Shown here: piece by piece, positions 51,255 through 62,809 of the stretch
Position numbering within the stretch: position 1 is the stretch's first letter
How the letters are laid out: every line of letters starts with the position of its first letter
Assembly: GCA_011033025.1 (NCBI GenBank)
Contig: WFMF01000093.1
Span: forward strand, 124,001 to 188,000
Length of the DNA: 64,000 nucleotides
Source of the DNA: Beroe forskalii
Taxonomy: Eukaryota > Ctenophora > Nuda > Beroida > Beroidae
Direction: 5' to 3'
Program-made: the position numbers and the translations under genes
The notes under the pieces: model-generated
What the model was told of the DNA's origin: nothing
What the model saw: only the letters and a program-made list of their open reading frames with translations
Databases searched by the model: none

Positions 51255-51289
<35 letters not shown>

Positions 51290-52197
51290 TGTGGCGATTC
51301 ATTTTCAAGTAAGCATCGAAATTATTTTTTAATCGTGTTGTAAGAAAGTTATAATAAATCAGAAAAATAAAGATTTTTTTGCGGTCACCCTGAGGGGGAG
51401 TGGGGGGCCACGCCCTTTTTTCGTCAAAATTAAAGTTTCGAATTTTTCAAAATTCCTTCGCCATCGAGTTCCTTATGATGAATAAAAATTTTGAGAATTT
51501 TGTCCGCAATATTGGGTTACCCTGAGGGCGTGGGAGGCCACGCCCTTTTTCGCAAAAATTAAAATTTCGAATTTTGAAAAATTCTTTCGCCATTGTGTTG
51601 CTTATAATGAATAAAAATTTTGAGGATTTTTTCCCACAATATTACAGGTCGCCCCGAGGGGCGTGAGGGGCCACGCCCTTTTTTCCGTCAAAATTAAACT
51701 TTTGAATTTTTTCAAAATTCCTTCGCCATCGAGTTGCTTATGATGAATAAAAATTTTGATAATTTTGTCCGAATTATTGGGTCACCCTGAGGGGCGTGGG
51801 AGGCCACGCCCTTTTTTTCGCAAAAATTAAAGTTTCGAATTTTTCGAAATTCCTTCGCCATCAAGTTGCTTATGATCAGTTAAGCTTTTGAGAATTTTGT
51901 CCGCATGATTGGGTCGCCCTGAGGGGCGTGGGAGGCCACGCCCTTTTTTCCGCGAAAAATTAAAATTCGAATTTTTTCGAAATTCCTCCGCCATCGAGTT
52001 GCTTATGATGAGTAAAGGTTTTGAGAATATTGTCGGCAATATTGGGTTACCGTTGCGGGCGTGGGAAGCTTTTTTCGCAGAAATTAAAGTTTCAATTTCC
52101 CTCAAACTCGCACGGTCAAATCACTGTCAAAGGGACATGTGGCCCTTAGCTCATGCGGCTGCCATCATTCGCCGTCCGTAGGACGGGAACCGACTAG
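50692..52197 (+). mobile_element. Non-autonomous Helitron (Helentron/DINE-like)
   Basis: The 5' part is a 282-bp unit present twice in tandem (50692-50973, 50974-51255). Each starts GACTAGCAGGCCCGTTGGGC, a hairpin next to ACTAG. An AT microsatellite follows, then TGGCGATTC and about five 120-130-bp units with GGCCACGCCC, then the same 3' end as 42218: hairpin CCGTCCGTAGGACGG and CTAG. The order of 5' inverted motif, microsatellite, minisatellite and 3' hairpin matches DINE/HINE elements. ACTAG at the start and CTAGT at the end form a short inverted pair. Confidence 0.8.
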
Positions 52198-53985
52198 TAC
52201 TAATAATAGTAATAATGATAATAGGTATAGATAAAAGTTATTCCAAAGACTGGACTAATCAAATCTTATTAAACATCTTTTACTCTACTCCTCGCAACGT
52301 CTGATATAGCTTAGCAGGTGAATTCTACATCTAAGTTCTATCTAAGTTCTATCTAAGTTCTATCTACTGTAAAATCCGTAATAGTCCCAATTTTAAAATT
52401 AAAAAAAAATGTAGCTTGTTCCTCTTCTTATTCGGGCTAGAATCGTTCTACAAAATCTTGTCGACCGCTCTCCAGACTCCAAGACGGATGGAAGCACTTC
52501 TTTTTGCCTCCCTGATAGAGCAATGAGGTCCGACCCCGGGAGAGATACTTCATGAATATATCTTGCCCTAACCCCCTTATGATAACTTCGAATGAGGATG
52601 GGTTCTTATAATACTCATATTTTCTTATTTCTAAATAGGCGAAGAATTGAAATTATATAATATATTGTATTACCTCTTCCACAGTAGTCCGTAATCTGGA
52701 AAGTGAATAGCCCTTTCTTTTCCTTATTCGCGATTACTCTGCTCTGCATCTGTGTATTCAGTATTGCGATTGGCGTCTTGTTGTCCTGGTAAAGAAAATG
52801 AAGGTCAAAAAATTATATCAACTCTTGAGAATGTACAATCTCTTGAGAATTTATGGTTAGAAAATGATAGTTAAAAAATCAATAATGAACCTGTAGCACT
52901 GACGACAGTAAATTGCTGGCCGTTCTAAACTCCTAAAGTTTCGGCCAATCTTACCTGAAACGTTTAGCGTTTCACATATCAAATTCTGTATGTAACTGTG
53001 AGTATGGTTTTTTCTATAAAAGTCACCATTTGTACGTGATATTGATTTAACCCTGCACAGCTACATAGATCCTTTACATCTACAAAACCATTTTAAGAAT
53101 CATTCAACAATTGAGAGTATCATAAATTTTCCTCAAATTTAAAAGAACATACATTTGATTCAGTGTCGATAACTTCGACTTAAGTTCTCCTGAGAGATTT
53201 AGCAGTTGTGTGATCATCTGTTTGTTTCCTGATGCGATGATTGTTCCATGTCCACATAGTCTGTAGGTAGTCAACCAGTTTATCGGATACGACATTCGGT
53301 ACGTTTTTCATATCCATGCTAAGAAGCTAAGTAAAATTGATAGCATTTGAATTGAGTCGACTTGATGAATCAAAAGTTTTGAAATAATGCAACGTCAATG
53401 GAGCTGCAGTTGTTTTACCGTTTTACACACTAAAGTTCAGGAAGCGATGACCATCGCTCGGGGGGGGGTGTTTGAAGTGGAGTCTCGAGTGTACCCCGGG
53501 TCTTGAGGCTGTCAGACTGTCAGGAAGCTGGTGGAGGAGTGAGGTTGTCATGGCAGTTGATTGGATTCCTGTCGCAGATGGTTGGTGTTATTGAAACGCT
53601 CACAAATTAAAAGTATTTCTGTATTTTTGTAATATTTAATTAATGACCATAAACACAATACCTATAGAATTCCAAATAATTCTAAAAATTTACCCAAATA
53701 CACGCGCGAACCAGCGCCTTGAATGTGTCATTAAACTTGTAAACTTGGATTTCTGCTTAAATGCTCCCCACTTGCTAGGACTGCTGGTAGTATGGCACCA
53801 ATTGCAGCCCTCTTTGGCTCTTTCTTACTGATCCCCGAGCAAGTAGCCGTTATCTCGGATCCTGAGGAATGTATTTCATGAATATTTCATGCCCTAACCA
53901 CCCAAATGATAACCTGACTTTGGATGGGTCTCCGAATAGTGTAGAAAGGACGGTGCCCGGACGGGGCAGGGTTATTCGATTATTA
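52198..53985. other. AT-rich sequence with one possible minus-strand exon
   Basis: A diverged repeat (TACTTCATGAATATATCTTG and TATTTCATGAATATTTCATG) lies near 52540 and 53870. No other gene was found apart from the possible exon at 52674. Confidence 0.4.
52674..52795 (-). CDS. Possible exon of a p24/TMED-like protein
   Basis: On the minus strand a TTTACCAG acceptor and GTAATA donor bound a 122-nt open exon. It encodes DNKTPIAILNTQMQSRVI and NKEKKGLFTFQITDYCG. The 'KG.F.F...DY' pattern recalls the GOLD domain of p24 cargo receptors, but the match is short and no neighbouring exons were found. Confidence 0.3.
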
Positions 53986-55572
53986 TAATAATTATTACAA
54001 TGATTTATAAGTTAGACTAATCCCTAACGGGGACTCACCGTGTTAATTCGAAGCTACTTGACAAGAACAATACAAATTGATACGCACGATAATTTTACAA
54101 AGGCAATATTGCCTTTACAAAGGCAATATTGCCTTATGTAATACATTTTCTCCGCTAATACATTCTTTGTTTCGACCATTTCTTGCTAAGTTGCTACTAT
54201 TGAGTAAAAACGTCAGCATTTGAATTGAGATGACTTGATCAAAAGTTTTGAAATAATGGAACGTTTAATTTATAGATTCCAGATATTTCTTTCTTACTTC
54301 TTACTTTCTTATAACAAACAGAATAACGTAATATAATGTTTTATATGGTATAACAATGATAAAGCTAGAAAATATGATAAGTACTTATCAATAAAAGTTA
54401 TTAATTTAATCGCTTTGAACTAAATTCGTTGCACTCGTCAAAGAGCAGTGGTTTAGTCACGCGTCACTAAGGGGGTATTTAGACTTTACAGTTATGTGTT
54501 CGAAGATCAGAGCTCTCAGATTAGCGAGCTCTAAGCATCCTGGGACGTTCAGTCAATGCTTTTCCCAGTCCCATGTTTGATAGGGTATCTTATTACTTTA
54601 TTAGCTTATAATCATTATAATCATTTAACTTAATTACTCAGTGATTCTTGATTCACGAATTTTAGCCTTCTTATCATGTCATTTGGTTGTGCTTGATATC
54701 TGGCTGCTGGGCCCACAGAATGCTTTGATGTTGTATCGCTGCTTTTCAATCCTGCACTTGAAAGTTCGCTAAATCCCAAATCTTGCTGCATAATAATTAT
54801 TACAATGATTTATAAGTTAGACTAATCCCTAACGGGGACTCACCGTGTTAATTCGAAGCTACTTTACAGGAACAATACAAATTGATACGCACGATAATTT
54901 TACAAAGGCAATATTGCCTTATGTAATATTACATCATTTTCTCGCCTAATACATTCTTTGTTGCGTCCATTTCTTGCTAAGTTGCTACTATTGAGTAAAA
55001 ACGTTAGCATTTGAATTGAGATGACTTGATCAAAAGTTTTGAAATAATGCAACCTATAATTTATAGATTCCACTATATTTCTTTCTTACTTCTTACTTTC
55101 TTATATACCAAACAGAATAACGTAATATAATGTTTTATGATTATATAACAACGATGAAGCTAGAAAATATGATAAGTACTTATCAATAAAAGTTATTAAT
55201 GTTATCGCTTTGAATTAAATTTGTCACTCGTCAAAGAGCAGTGGTTTAGTCACCGCGTCACTAAGGGGGTATTTAGACTTTACAGTTATGTGTTCGAAGA
55301 TCAGAGCTCTCAGATTAGCGAGCTCTAAGCATTCTGGGACGTTCAGTCAATGCTTTTCCCAGTCCCATGTTTGATAGGCTATCCTATTATAATAATCATT
55401 ATAATCATACCTTATTACTTAGTGATTCTTGATTCACGAATTTTAGCCTTCTTATCAGGTCATTTGGTTGTGCTTGATATCTGGCTGCTGGGCCCGCAGA
55501 ATGCTTTGGTGTTGTATCGCTGCTTTTCAATCCTGCACTTGAAAGTTCGCTTAATCCCAAATCTTGCTGCAT
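53986..55572 (+). repeat. Tandem duplication of about 800 bp
   Basis: Two direct copies, 53986-54790 and 54791-55572, each start ATAATTATTACAATGATTTA and end AATCCCAAATCTTGCTGCAT. They differ by scattered substitutions and small indels. In copy 1 the palindrome AAAGGCAATATTGCCTTT is present twice, in copy 2 once. No convincing coding content. Confidence 0.9.
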
Positions 55573-58500
55573 CCCTAATAAAGTCTGAACATTCGAGCCT
55601 GCATGTCAAAGACTTATCAAACACCTGATTTCTCTCTTTGGTCTAATTCAAAGTGATCCAGATCTCAGTTGATTTGATCTATCTGGACTCTGGCTCCTGC
55701 CTCCTAGTATAGTGCTCTGATAGCAGCCTCTGCAGTACGAGTGACTAGTGAGAATAACAAGCTCTGGCTAACAGTCCCAGGGTGGTATTTGGATTCTGAC
55801 ACCGTCTTGGTGTTCTGACAAATGCCGATCGCCCGGTTCTGATTCCAAAGGTCTTCCTGTTCTGAGAGGCGTCTTGCGTTCCAGTTTTCTTTGCAATCTT
55901 TGAGCTTGATCCTAACCTCCATATTGAACACCCCCTTAATACTTTAATAGATGGTGTCCGCCTTTATAATTTATACACGTTATTTCGATACGTTATTTTG
56001 ATACACTAATAAGTATATTCACTGTATATGTTTTTGAATCAATTTCGTGCTATACTGTCAAAAAGTATGTCAGTAGAACAGTCAGTGTCACGTGTTCTGG
56101 TCCATTCAGGCGAAATTTTTCCCAGTGCCGAGCTCTAGATTGGTCATCCTATCTGATATACATGACAATACAGAGCTCACAGGTAATAACATTATTAGCT
56201 GATCTATTGGTATTCATACTGTTCCTAAATTGGAGAGTAAGTGATTCACTCATGGCGATATCGGATATCACCTTATCTTGGTGTTCGGGGGGGGGGGTAT
56301 GGGCACCTTCTTCTTGCCCTAAATTCAGAATATAAACCCACAGTCAAACAATTGTTGTTTTTCTTACAATTAACTAAATAAGACGGATTGTCGTCAAGGG
56401 TTTTATTGTTCGACTAAGATGATATTATATTTTTATCTGAATACTACGGATTATATCATGATTGATGCGGAGTTTCTCAGAAAGGGCTCGAGGAATTGGT
56501 AGTTTCTTGTAATCTTTATAATGATGATTGAAATCCCTCAATTGACAATTTACTCTACACAGATGGCAATACATAGTATATTGCAAAGTATTGCAAAGCT
56601 TAATCAACGGATTATACACGTTATTCAAAATATAAAATATAAATTCATGCATTCCTATTAAGGTAGGAAGGTCATTTACGCATTGAAAGATCGTCTTTTC
56701 ATTCAATAAAATTTAAATAGTTCACCATTTTGTGATGATCTATCATCGCACTGTTTCGAAAATTGCAGCTTCAGCTGTCCATTCAAATGGTCGAGGTTGA
56801 TTAAGAGTCATTCATTAGTTTTCTGTTAAATTAAATTGCTAGTATATTTATTTACATATTTTCTTGGTGTGGTGAAGTAAAATTCTTAATTTTGATCGTT
56901 AGAATGACCCTTATTAATCTCGCTCTGTAAATATCACTATCTCACAAGGAGCGTATAAGCAGTGAAATGCTTAATATTATTTGTAGAGAAATAATAATAT
57001 CCAGGCCACCGACTGGCTTCGGCAGGGTTAAGACATCTTTATGTGCACGACGATCTCCTTAACATCATTCTCTAAAATAACACAATTTAACTGAAATTTA
57101 ATATGATAAATTATGTGGCGCAGCTTCAGTCTGAGATGGACTTCAGATTGATTAATTGATTTGGTCATTCCACGCCGAGATCTGCCCTATATGCCAAGAA
57201 CCGCCCTATATGCTAAATAGTAAATAGGCATGCCGCTAGAGTTTTTCCCTTTGGCCCGGGGTATTTTGGCTGGCAGTGATTTCTGCCGAGTACGAATCTT
57301 ATCCAGGCGGAAATACGCCCATTGTTGGTCAAGAGAGGCCATGAATCTTCTAAATGTTTCAAGTATATCCCAATAATTTTGATAAATCTATCGAATTACA
57401 GAATAATGTTGTTGTTGATTTCAAATCGACTACTATTAGTGTACTGCTATTATAAGATTTCTGATAGCAGATCCATATGGGTGGCATTTGATCCAATCAC
57501 AAGCCTTGCCCATCCCATCCCGCTTGATCTTGGGACTTTGGGATATAGGAACGTGTTGGCTCTGACGCTTGTATCAGGGAAGTGGTGTTGAAGAATGTCG
57601 AAATACGAGTTGATGATGTCGTCAGATAGCGGATTCTGGAGGCAAAATTTGTCCTACAGCTTCGTGGACTAACTCACCACTTTAGACATTGCTGTTGGAA
57701 TGGATGTTAGTTTCAATCACAGGCAGAGTAATGGTATTATGCCAAAATCAGTTTCCTTCAATTGCAAGTATCATTTTTTAGCGAGTATTATTTCCTTCCT
57801 TACGTCTCTTTTCCTTCCTTACTTCCCGTTCCAGATTCTGGAATTTCTACTCTGAGTTTCTTGTAACTTTGTAATGCTTGAGTAAATCCAGGAACTGCAA
57901 ACGCGCTCCCTGTCGTTTTTGGGAAGTTCTACCTGAATCACTTGCATTGTAACGTTTATTGGCAGCTTTTCCCAGGTGACCACTTTATTTGGCCGATGAG
58001 CCACCTTTTATAAAAAAAGAAGTAAAAAGTAGTAGAAAGAGATGTTTTCAAACAACAATTCTCCCAAATTGTACAGTCATTTAGCTGTATCATCGAATCT
58101 GAGATCAGAATCACAGACAATTTGAACATTTATGTAATGACCATCTGTTTTGCGACCAACAGAGGGGATAACTTTGAGGGGATAACTTTGTGAGAGAGAC
58201 GAGAGTGAAGCACAGCTTTAGGCACTGACCTATTATCGAACATGATATTTTATGAAAATACTTTATACTTTTATAGATAATGAAACCAGCAAGATTTGCG
58301 CGTTACTCTTGCTTTTCTTGCTCGGGTGTTGAAATTAAGTGTTGTTCCTGTTGCAGAAATCCTAGTAAAACTCTTGGGATTTGGTAGAACTAGAAATTTA
58401 GAAAGAAAAAGATAATATCCGGCTACACCAAGTAACCTTCTTGATCAAATCAACTTAACAAACATATTGGCTTACACACGGGGAAGGAATTCTCACCGTG

Positions 58501-58769
58501 GGAGTGTTGGGTTCCTAGGGTTGCCTTCCTCATCCATAAGTTAAGAGAGGGGAAAGTGATACGAAGTTTTTATGGCACTGCTTATTTGATAAAGAATAAC
58601 TCTATTTAGAGAGTTAGAGTTACAACTTTACAAGATATTACGGTAACAATAGGGGGAATTAGGCAGGAAGCAAGCTAGCATGGTAATTGAGCGAATCATG
58701 AAATTACAGCGACCTGGGATAGTGAGTGCTCAACCGTTGCAACTGACGGTGGGATGATGGGTCAATACA
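55573..58769. other. AT-rich sequence with no recognised gene
   Basis: Only weak frames were seen. One on the minus strand at 57819-58004 (VELPKNDRERVCSSWIYSS) has a protein-like composition but no family I know. A G-run lies at 56289. Confidence 0.35.
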
Positions 58770-59107
58770 TGAGCTGCTGCCACATAATCAGCATCAACCC
58801 CGTAGCCATCAATATTAGCAGTTATCGGAACCACTGTGGAATGTGGTTTTATCTGATTCAGAGTGCAATACGCTCTATCTAGTCTCTTTGTTGCCTTTGC
58901 AACGTATTAAATCATGCAAATATATTAGATAATCATAATATTGTGTTAACGAATATTTAATTTGCTATTACCAAGGGGGGTGCCAAGAAGTAAAATCTCT
59001 ACTATCTATCATACATTATGATCAATTAATTAAATATCAATTTAAAAGCAATGCCGTCAGTTGTTACTTATTCCTTTATTCATCTCCGGCAAAGCATGCA
59101 GTATATG

Positions 59108-60652
59108 GACATGTTTCTTTAGTCACGACCTTTTTCAGCTTTTCAAGAAATCTCAAATTTAGAAAAATAGCTATAAAAGGACCATTTTTTCATCTTTTGA
59201 TCTGGAAATTTGAGATTAAGTGTATAATGTTGACATGCTAAGTATAAGCCAGGAATCATAATTCATGGGTTAATTGTTACAGTTTTATGCTAAGAAAACC
59301 CCTTTTTAGCTTTAGTGACATTTAACAAGAAACTGATTGTGATTTTATGAATCTGGATGTATTCATGGTCACTGTTTGCCTTTCCTAGGCCCAAAAAGCG
59401 ATAAATGTCATAGGTATTTCGTTAAATGTGACACCTTGGCTAATACTTGTCCATAAGCCTTGAAAGTCGTGTTTTTGATTCGTAAGGAGGCTTTTTTGTA
59501 GCATTTTCAATCTGAATCTACTCCAATCAAGTTAGCCAATCCACTAAGAATGATGGACAAGTTCTTGAATGTTAAATTCGGCTAAAAATGAACCATTTTT
59601 CATCATTTAGAGCAAATTTTGAAGAAAATGGTCGTTTATTAGCATCAAAACATCAATAAAGCTGACATTTATCTTATCTACTCTTACATCAGTACATTTT
59701 TGTTTTGTTAAATTTCCAAAAATTGCTATTAAAGAACCAAAAATGAGCTAAATTTCGCCCAGAAATTGCCCTAGAGCTTTCATCTGCATGAAAAAATGGT
59801 CCATTTTTAGCTTCTATTTTTGACAAGTTCTCGTATTCTCTTAAAGAATGAAATGGGACATTATAAGGCTTCATGGGATTTCCTTAGATCATCAAAAAAA
59901 TGAATAAAATAATTCTAAATTTGCTAAAATGGGACCTTTATTTGTTTGAGGCTCTTTTTTAGCATTTAGGTGTGACATTTTATCAAGCAAATCAACTTTT
60001 ATTGCCCATGGGGCCAAGAGAGATCGATTCAATCTTGAAATCACACATTCTGCTATAATTTGACCCTAAATTAAGCACTAGATTGGATTTTTCATACTAT
60101 TATTCAATGGTCCATAATTAGCATGTGGTTCAACATTTTTGAAAAATTGGACCGAAGTATACACATTTAGGACTGACTCTTTGAAATAAGACTTCAATAT
60201 AACCCATAGAATGGCCTTTGTGGATCCTAGGAACACTTTTTCAAAAACATAAAGATTTTCTAATGGTCCAAAATTAGCATAAGATGAGTACATTTTATCC
60301 TGAAATGTGGTTTATAGTGAGCAGAAAAGGATATATTTTCAACAAGTACAAGTTTTGGATCAGTGATAAACTCCAAGAGGTCAAAATCAAGGAATGAAAA
60401 GTGTGCAACAAAAGACCAGGTCTTTATTTAGCATAACCAGTACATTTAACAAACCGATGTTTAACATGGTCTAACTTTAGCTGTGATGCACTTAGAACAA
60501 AATGGAAAAAAGGAAAGGAAACTTCAGCCATTCCTCATCCAAATAAAAGCTGAACAAATACTCAGATGAGTAAACTAATGTCCGAAAATTTCCATCTAAA
60601 GAATGATGTCAAAAAAGTGGGAAAAGGTCGTGACTAAAGAAACACGTCCATA
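59108..60652. mobile_element. 1.5-kb element with terminal inverted repeats, inserted in a repeat
   Basis: The ends GACATGTTTCTTTAGTCACG and the complement near 60616-60640 match over 23 bp with one mismatch, and similarity runs a little outward. The AT-rich interior repeats AATGGTCCATTTTTAGC-type phrases in both orientations and has no transposase. Paralogous uninterrupted copies of the host repeat (61900, 62210) mark the insertion point between ATATGG and CCGCAAAG. Confidence 0.75.
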
Positions 60653-60699
60653 TGTGTCCGCAGAGCTTTGAGGACACTCAGCTTTTATCGTTTTATCAA

Positions 60700-61219
60700 T
60701 TGTTTTACCCGCGGCGGCCCGATAGGCAAAGTGGCACACAAATCGTGGCCATTGGTTTGCTGTGGAGTGTCATGGAATGGTGTGAAATCCATTTCCCCGA
60801 ATGACCGCGCCATTTTATTTCTATTTCTTCGCAATAAGCACGCATTGATTTCAGTACTCTCCAGCCGCAACAGATGTTCAGAGAATCTAAGATGCTAATA
60901 ACATGCGAATAGGGTCTTATGACTATTAGCAACCAATGATTATCAACGTTCACGGGAACCGAGATCTTCTTAAAATATTCTCATCAAATGGGTTGGTGTG
61001 GCACCAAGAGATCTCACTGGCTGCCCCTCTCAGCTTTATTTTGGTGAACAGTAAGCTGATTAGAGTGAGAATTGATGGGAACCGATTCTGTAGGGACTCC
61101 ATAAAGTAGTTTATGATGAAGTCGTTGAGTTGTTTGCCTGGTTTCAGTAATTGGAGGTGTCCCAATGGGACCCAGCTTGATAGTTCTGATGTTTGCTGGT
61201 CAGATGGTACCCTGGCCAC
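60700..61219 (-). pseudogene. Ulp1-type (C48) cysteine protease fragment
   Basis: Minus-strand frames show the hallmarks of Ulp1/SENP proteases: LLKPGKQLNDFIINYFMESL (the 'L..G.WLND..IN.Y...L' entry), then VNVDNHWLLIVIRP with the catalytic His and ILDSL with the Asp, then PQQTNGHD followed by a Cys. Two frame changes are needed, one just before the His and one around the Cys. The family normally has an unbroken NGxDCG. Ulp1 domains occur in host SUMO proteases and are also carried by several DNA transposons (KDZ, MULE, Academ). Its place among repeats favours transposon origin. Confidence 0.75.
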
Positions 61220-62668
61220 TTCATCGGGCGCTTGATTCCTGTTATTAGAGATAGATGTTTACAATTAGGGATCGTTCACATGATATAATTCTATCACCTT
61301 TTTTATGGGAAAGGGGGTGTTTTCGATTGATAACTTTTGATTATTATATTATATTATTATATGGGGTGGGGGTTTCGGTGGTTGATAACGTAATGCTTCT
61401 GACGGTGCGTTGGTGGTTCAATGTGTGAGGTGCAGTCACATAGTCAGCAACAACATTAGCAGCTATCGGAACCAGTATGGTTTCATTTGATTCTGTGTGC
61501 TATACGCTTTACTTTCCAGTCTCTTTGTTGACTTAGCAACGTAATAAATCATGCAGATATAGATAATTATAATATTGTGTTAACGAATCATTTAATTCAC
61601 TATTATTCAAAAGTAAAATCTCTACTATCTATCAGACATTATGATCAATTAATTAAATATGAATGAAAGCAATGCTGTCAGTTGTCACTTATGCAACTCT
61701 GACAAAGCATAATATAATGGAAACATTGTTCCAGGTTCCAGATGTGCAGGGATCATAATCCGCTCTACTAGATCTGTCTCTTGGTCGGTTTATGTAGAGC
61801 CAAGCAGCTTAAGGAATCATGCATTAATAGATCAATTAATTTAATATCAATGAAAGCAATGCCGTCAGTTGTTACTTATTCATCTCCGGCAAAGCATCAT
61901 CAGTGTAAATATGCCCGCAAAGCTTTTAGGTTGGGTATCTGCCATAGCAGACTGTAAGACGTAAGTGTGGGATGGTGTGTGGGATGGCTCACTCTGGACT
62001 TTATGTTATCCACACTCCAAGTTCCGTACCTTTGTTGGATTATGTGGTGTAACAGCCTGTATTCAATCCTTTGATCAACAACAATGTAACAACAATGTTG
62101 CGAATTATTTCTTATCCTATAACTCAATCTCTATTCACTATGAGTATAATTTATCATTTAATGATATCGATAAAAGCAATGCAGTCGGTTGTATCGTATA
62201 CATCTACGACAAAGCATACAGAATATATGGCCGCAAAGCTTCTTTGATAGTCCGGAAAATGAAATCATAACACACTGTAGCTGTGGGATGCTTCATTCTG
62301 GACTTCACATTATCCTCTCTTGCTTTACTGATAAACTTGACTCTTTTTCAGATGCTCTACAACTTGATCATCAAAATCATCAAATATTGTGCCATCACTC
62401 AGATGTCTAGCTATTCCTCTAAGGCTGGAATCGTCAAGGTGTGACACTCACATGATCACTGTTGCCTCATCTGGGACAAGCAGTGCAGCACAGTGCACGT
62501 TGAACCTTCTCAGAAAGATAGGCAGATCCATGTTTGAAGGTTGCTAAGGTCTTCGCATACTATTTTTGATGCAAGGCTACATGTAAAAAGATGTTTGGGT
62601 TATTCGGCTCATTTAGCAGCGGATTGCCCTCTGCCAGATGAGATGCCCATTCAGGGATCCCAATCTTT

Positions 62669-62809
62669 TCACAGTGGAAAGACGCCTCTTTCTTTTTCTA
62701 GACTTTTCTCCTCTTCTATTTCTTGGTTAACTGTTTCCACAATGCCATCGCTCTCATTATTATGAGAGTCAGAGCTGGCACCCAGGAGTATGTATCTTTT
62801 TCTCCACAT
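62669..62809 (-). CDS. Unrecognised short acidic frame
   Basis: A 46-codon minus-strand frame begins MWRKRYILLGASSDSHNNE and continues with an acidic, Glu/Lys-rich end. The composition looks protein-like. It lies 1.4 kb upstream of the Ulp1 fragment on the same strand, so it might be another piece of the same transposon or gene. No family recognised. Confidence 0.2.
   Translation of the reverse strand: MWRKRYILLGASSDSHNNESDGIVETVNQEIEEEKSLEKERGVFPL

Larger units (their letters stand above)
58770..62240 (+). repeat. Dispersed repeat family, at least four diverged copies
   Basis: Direct, diverged copies lie at about 58770-59108 (continuing at 60653), 61427-61725, 61825-61935 and 62085-62240. 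Shared marks are AAGCAATGCCGTCAGTTGTT, CGGCAAAGCAT and CCGCAAAGCTT. The first is interrupted by the element at 59108-60652. Confidence 0.75.
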
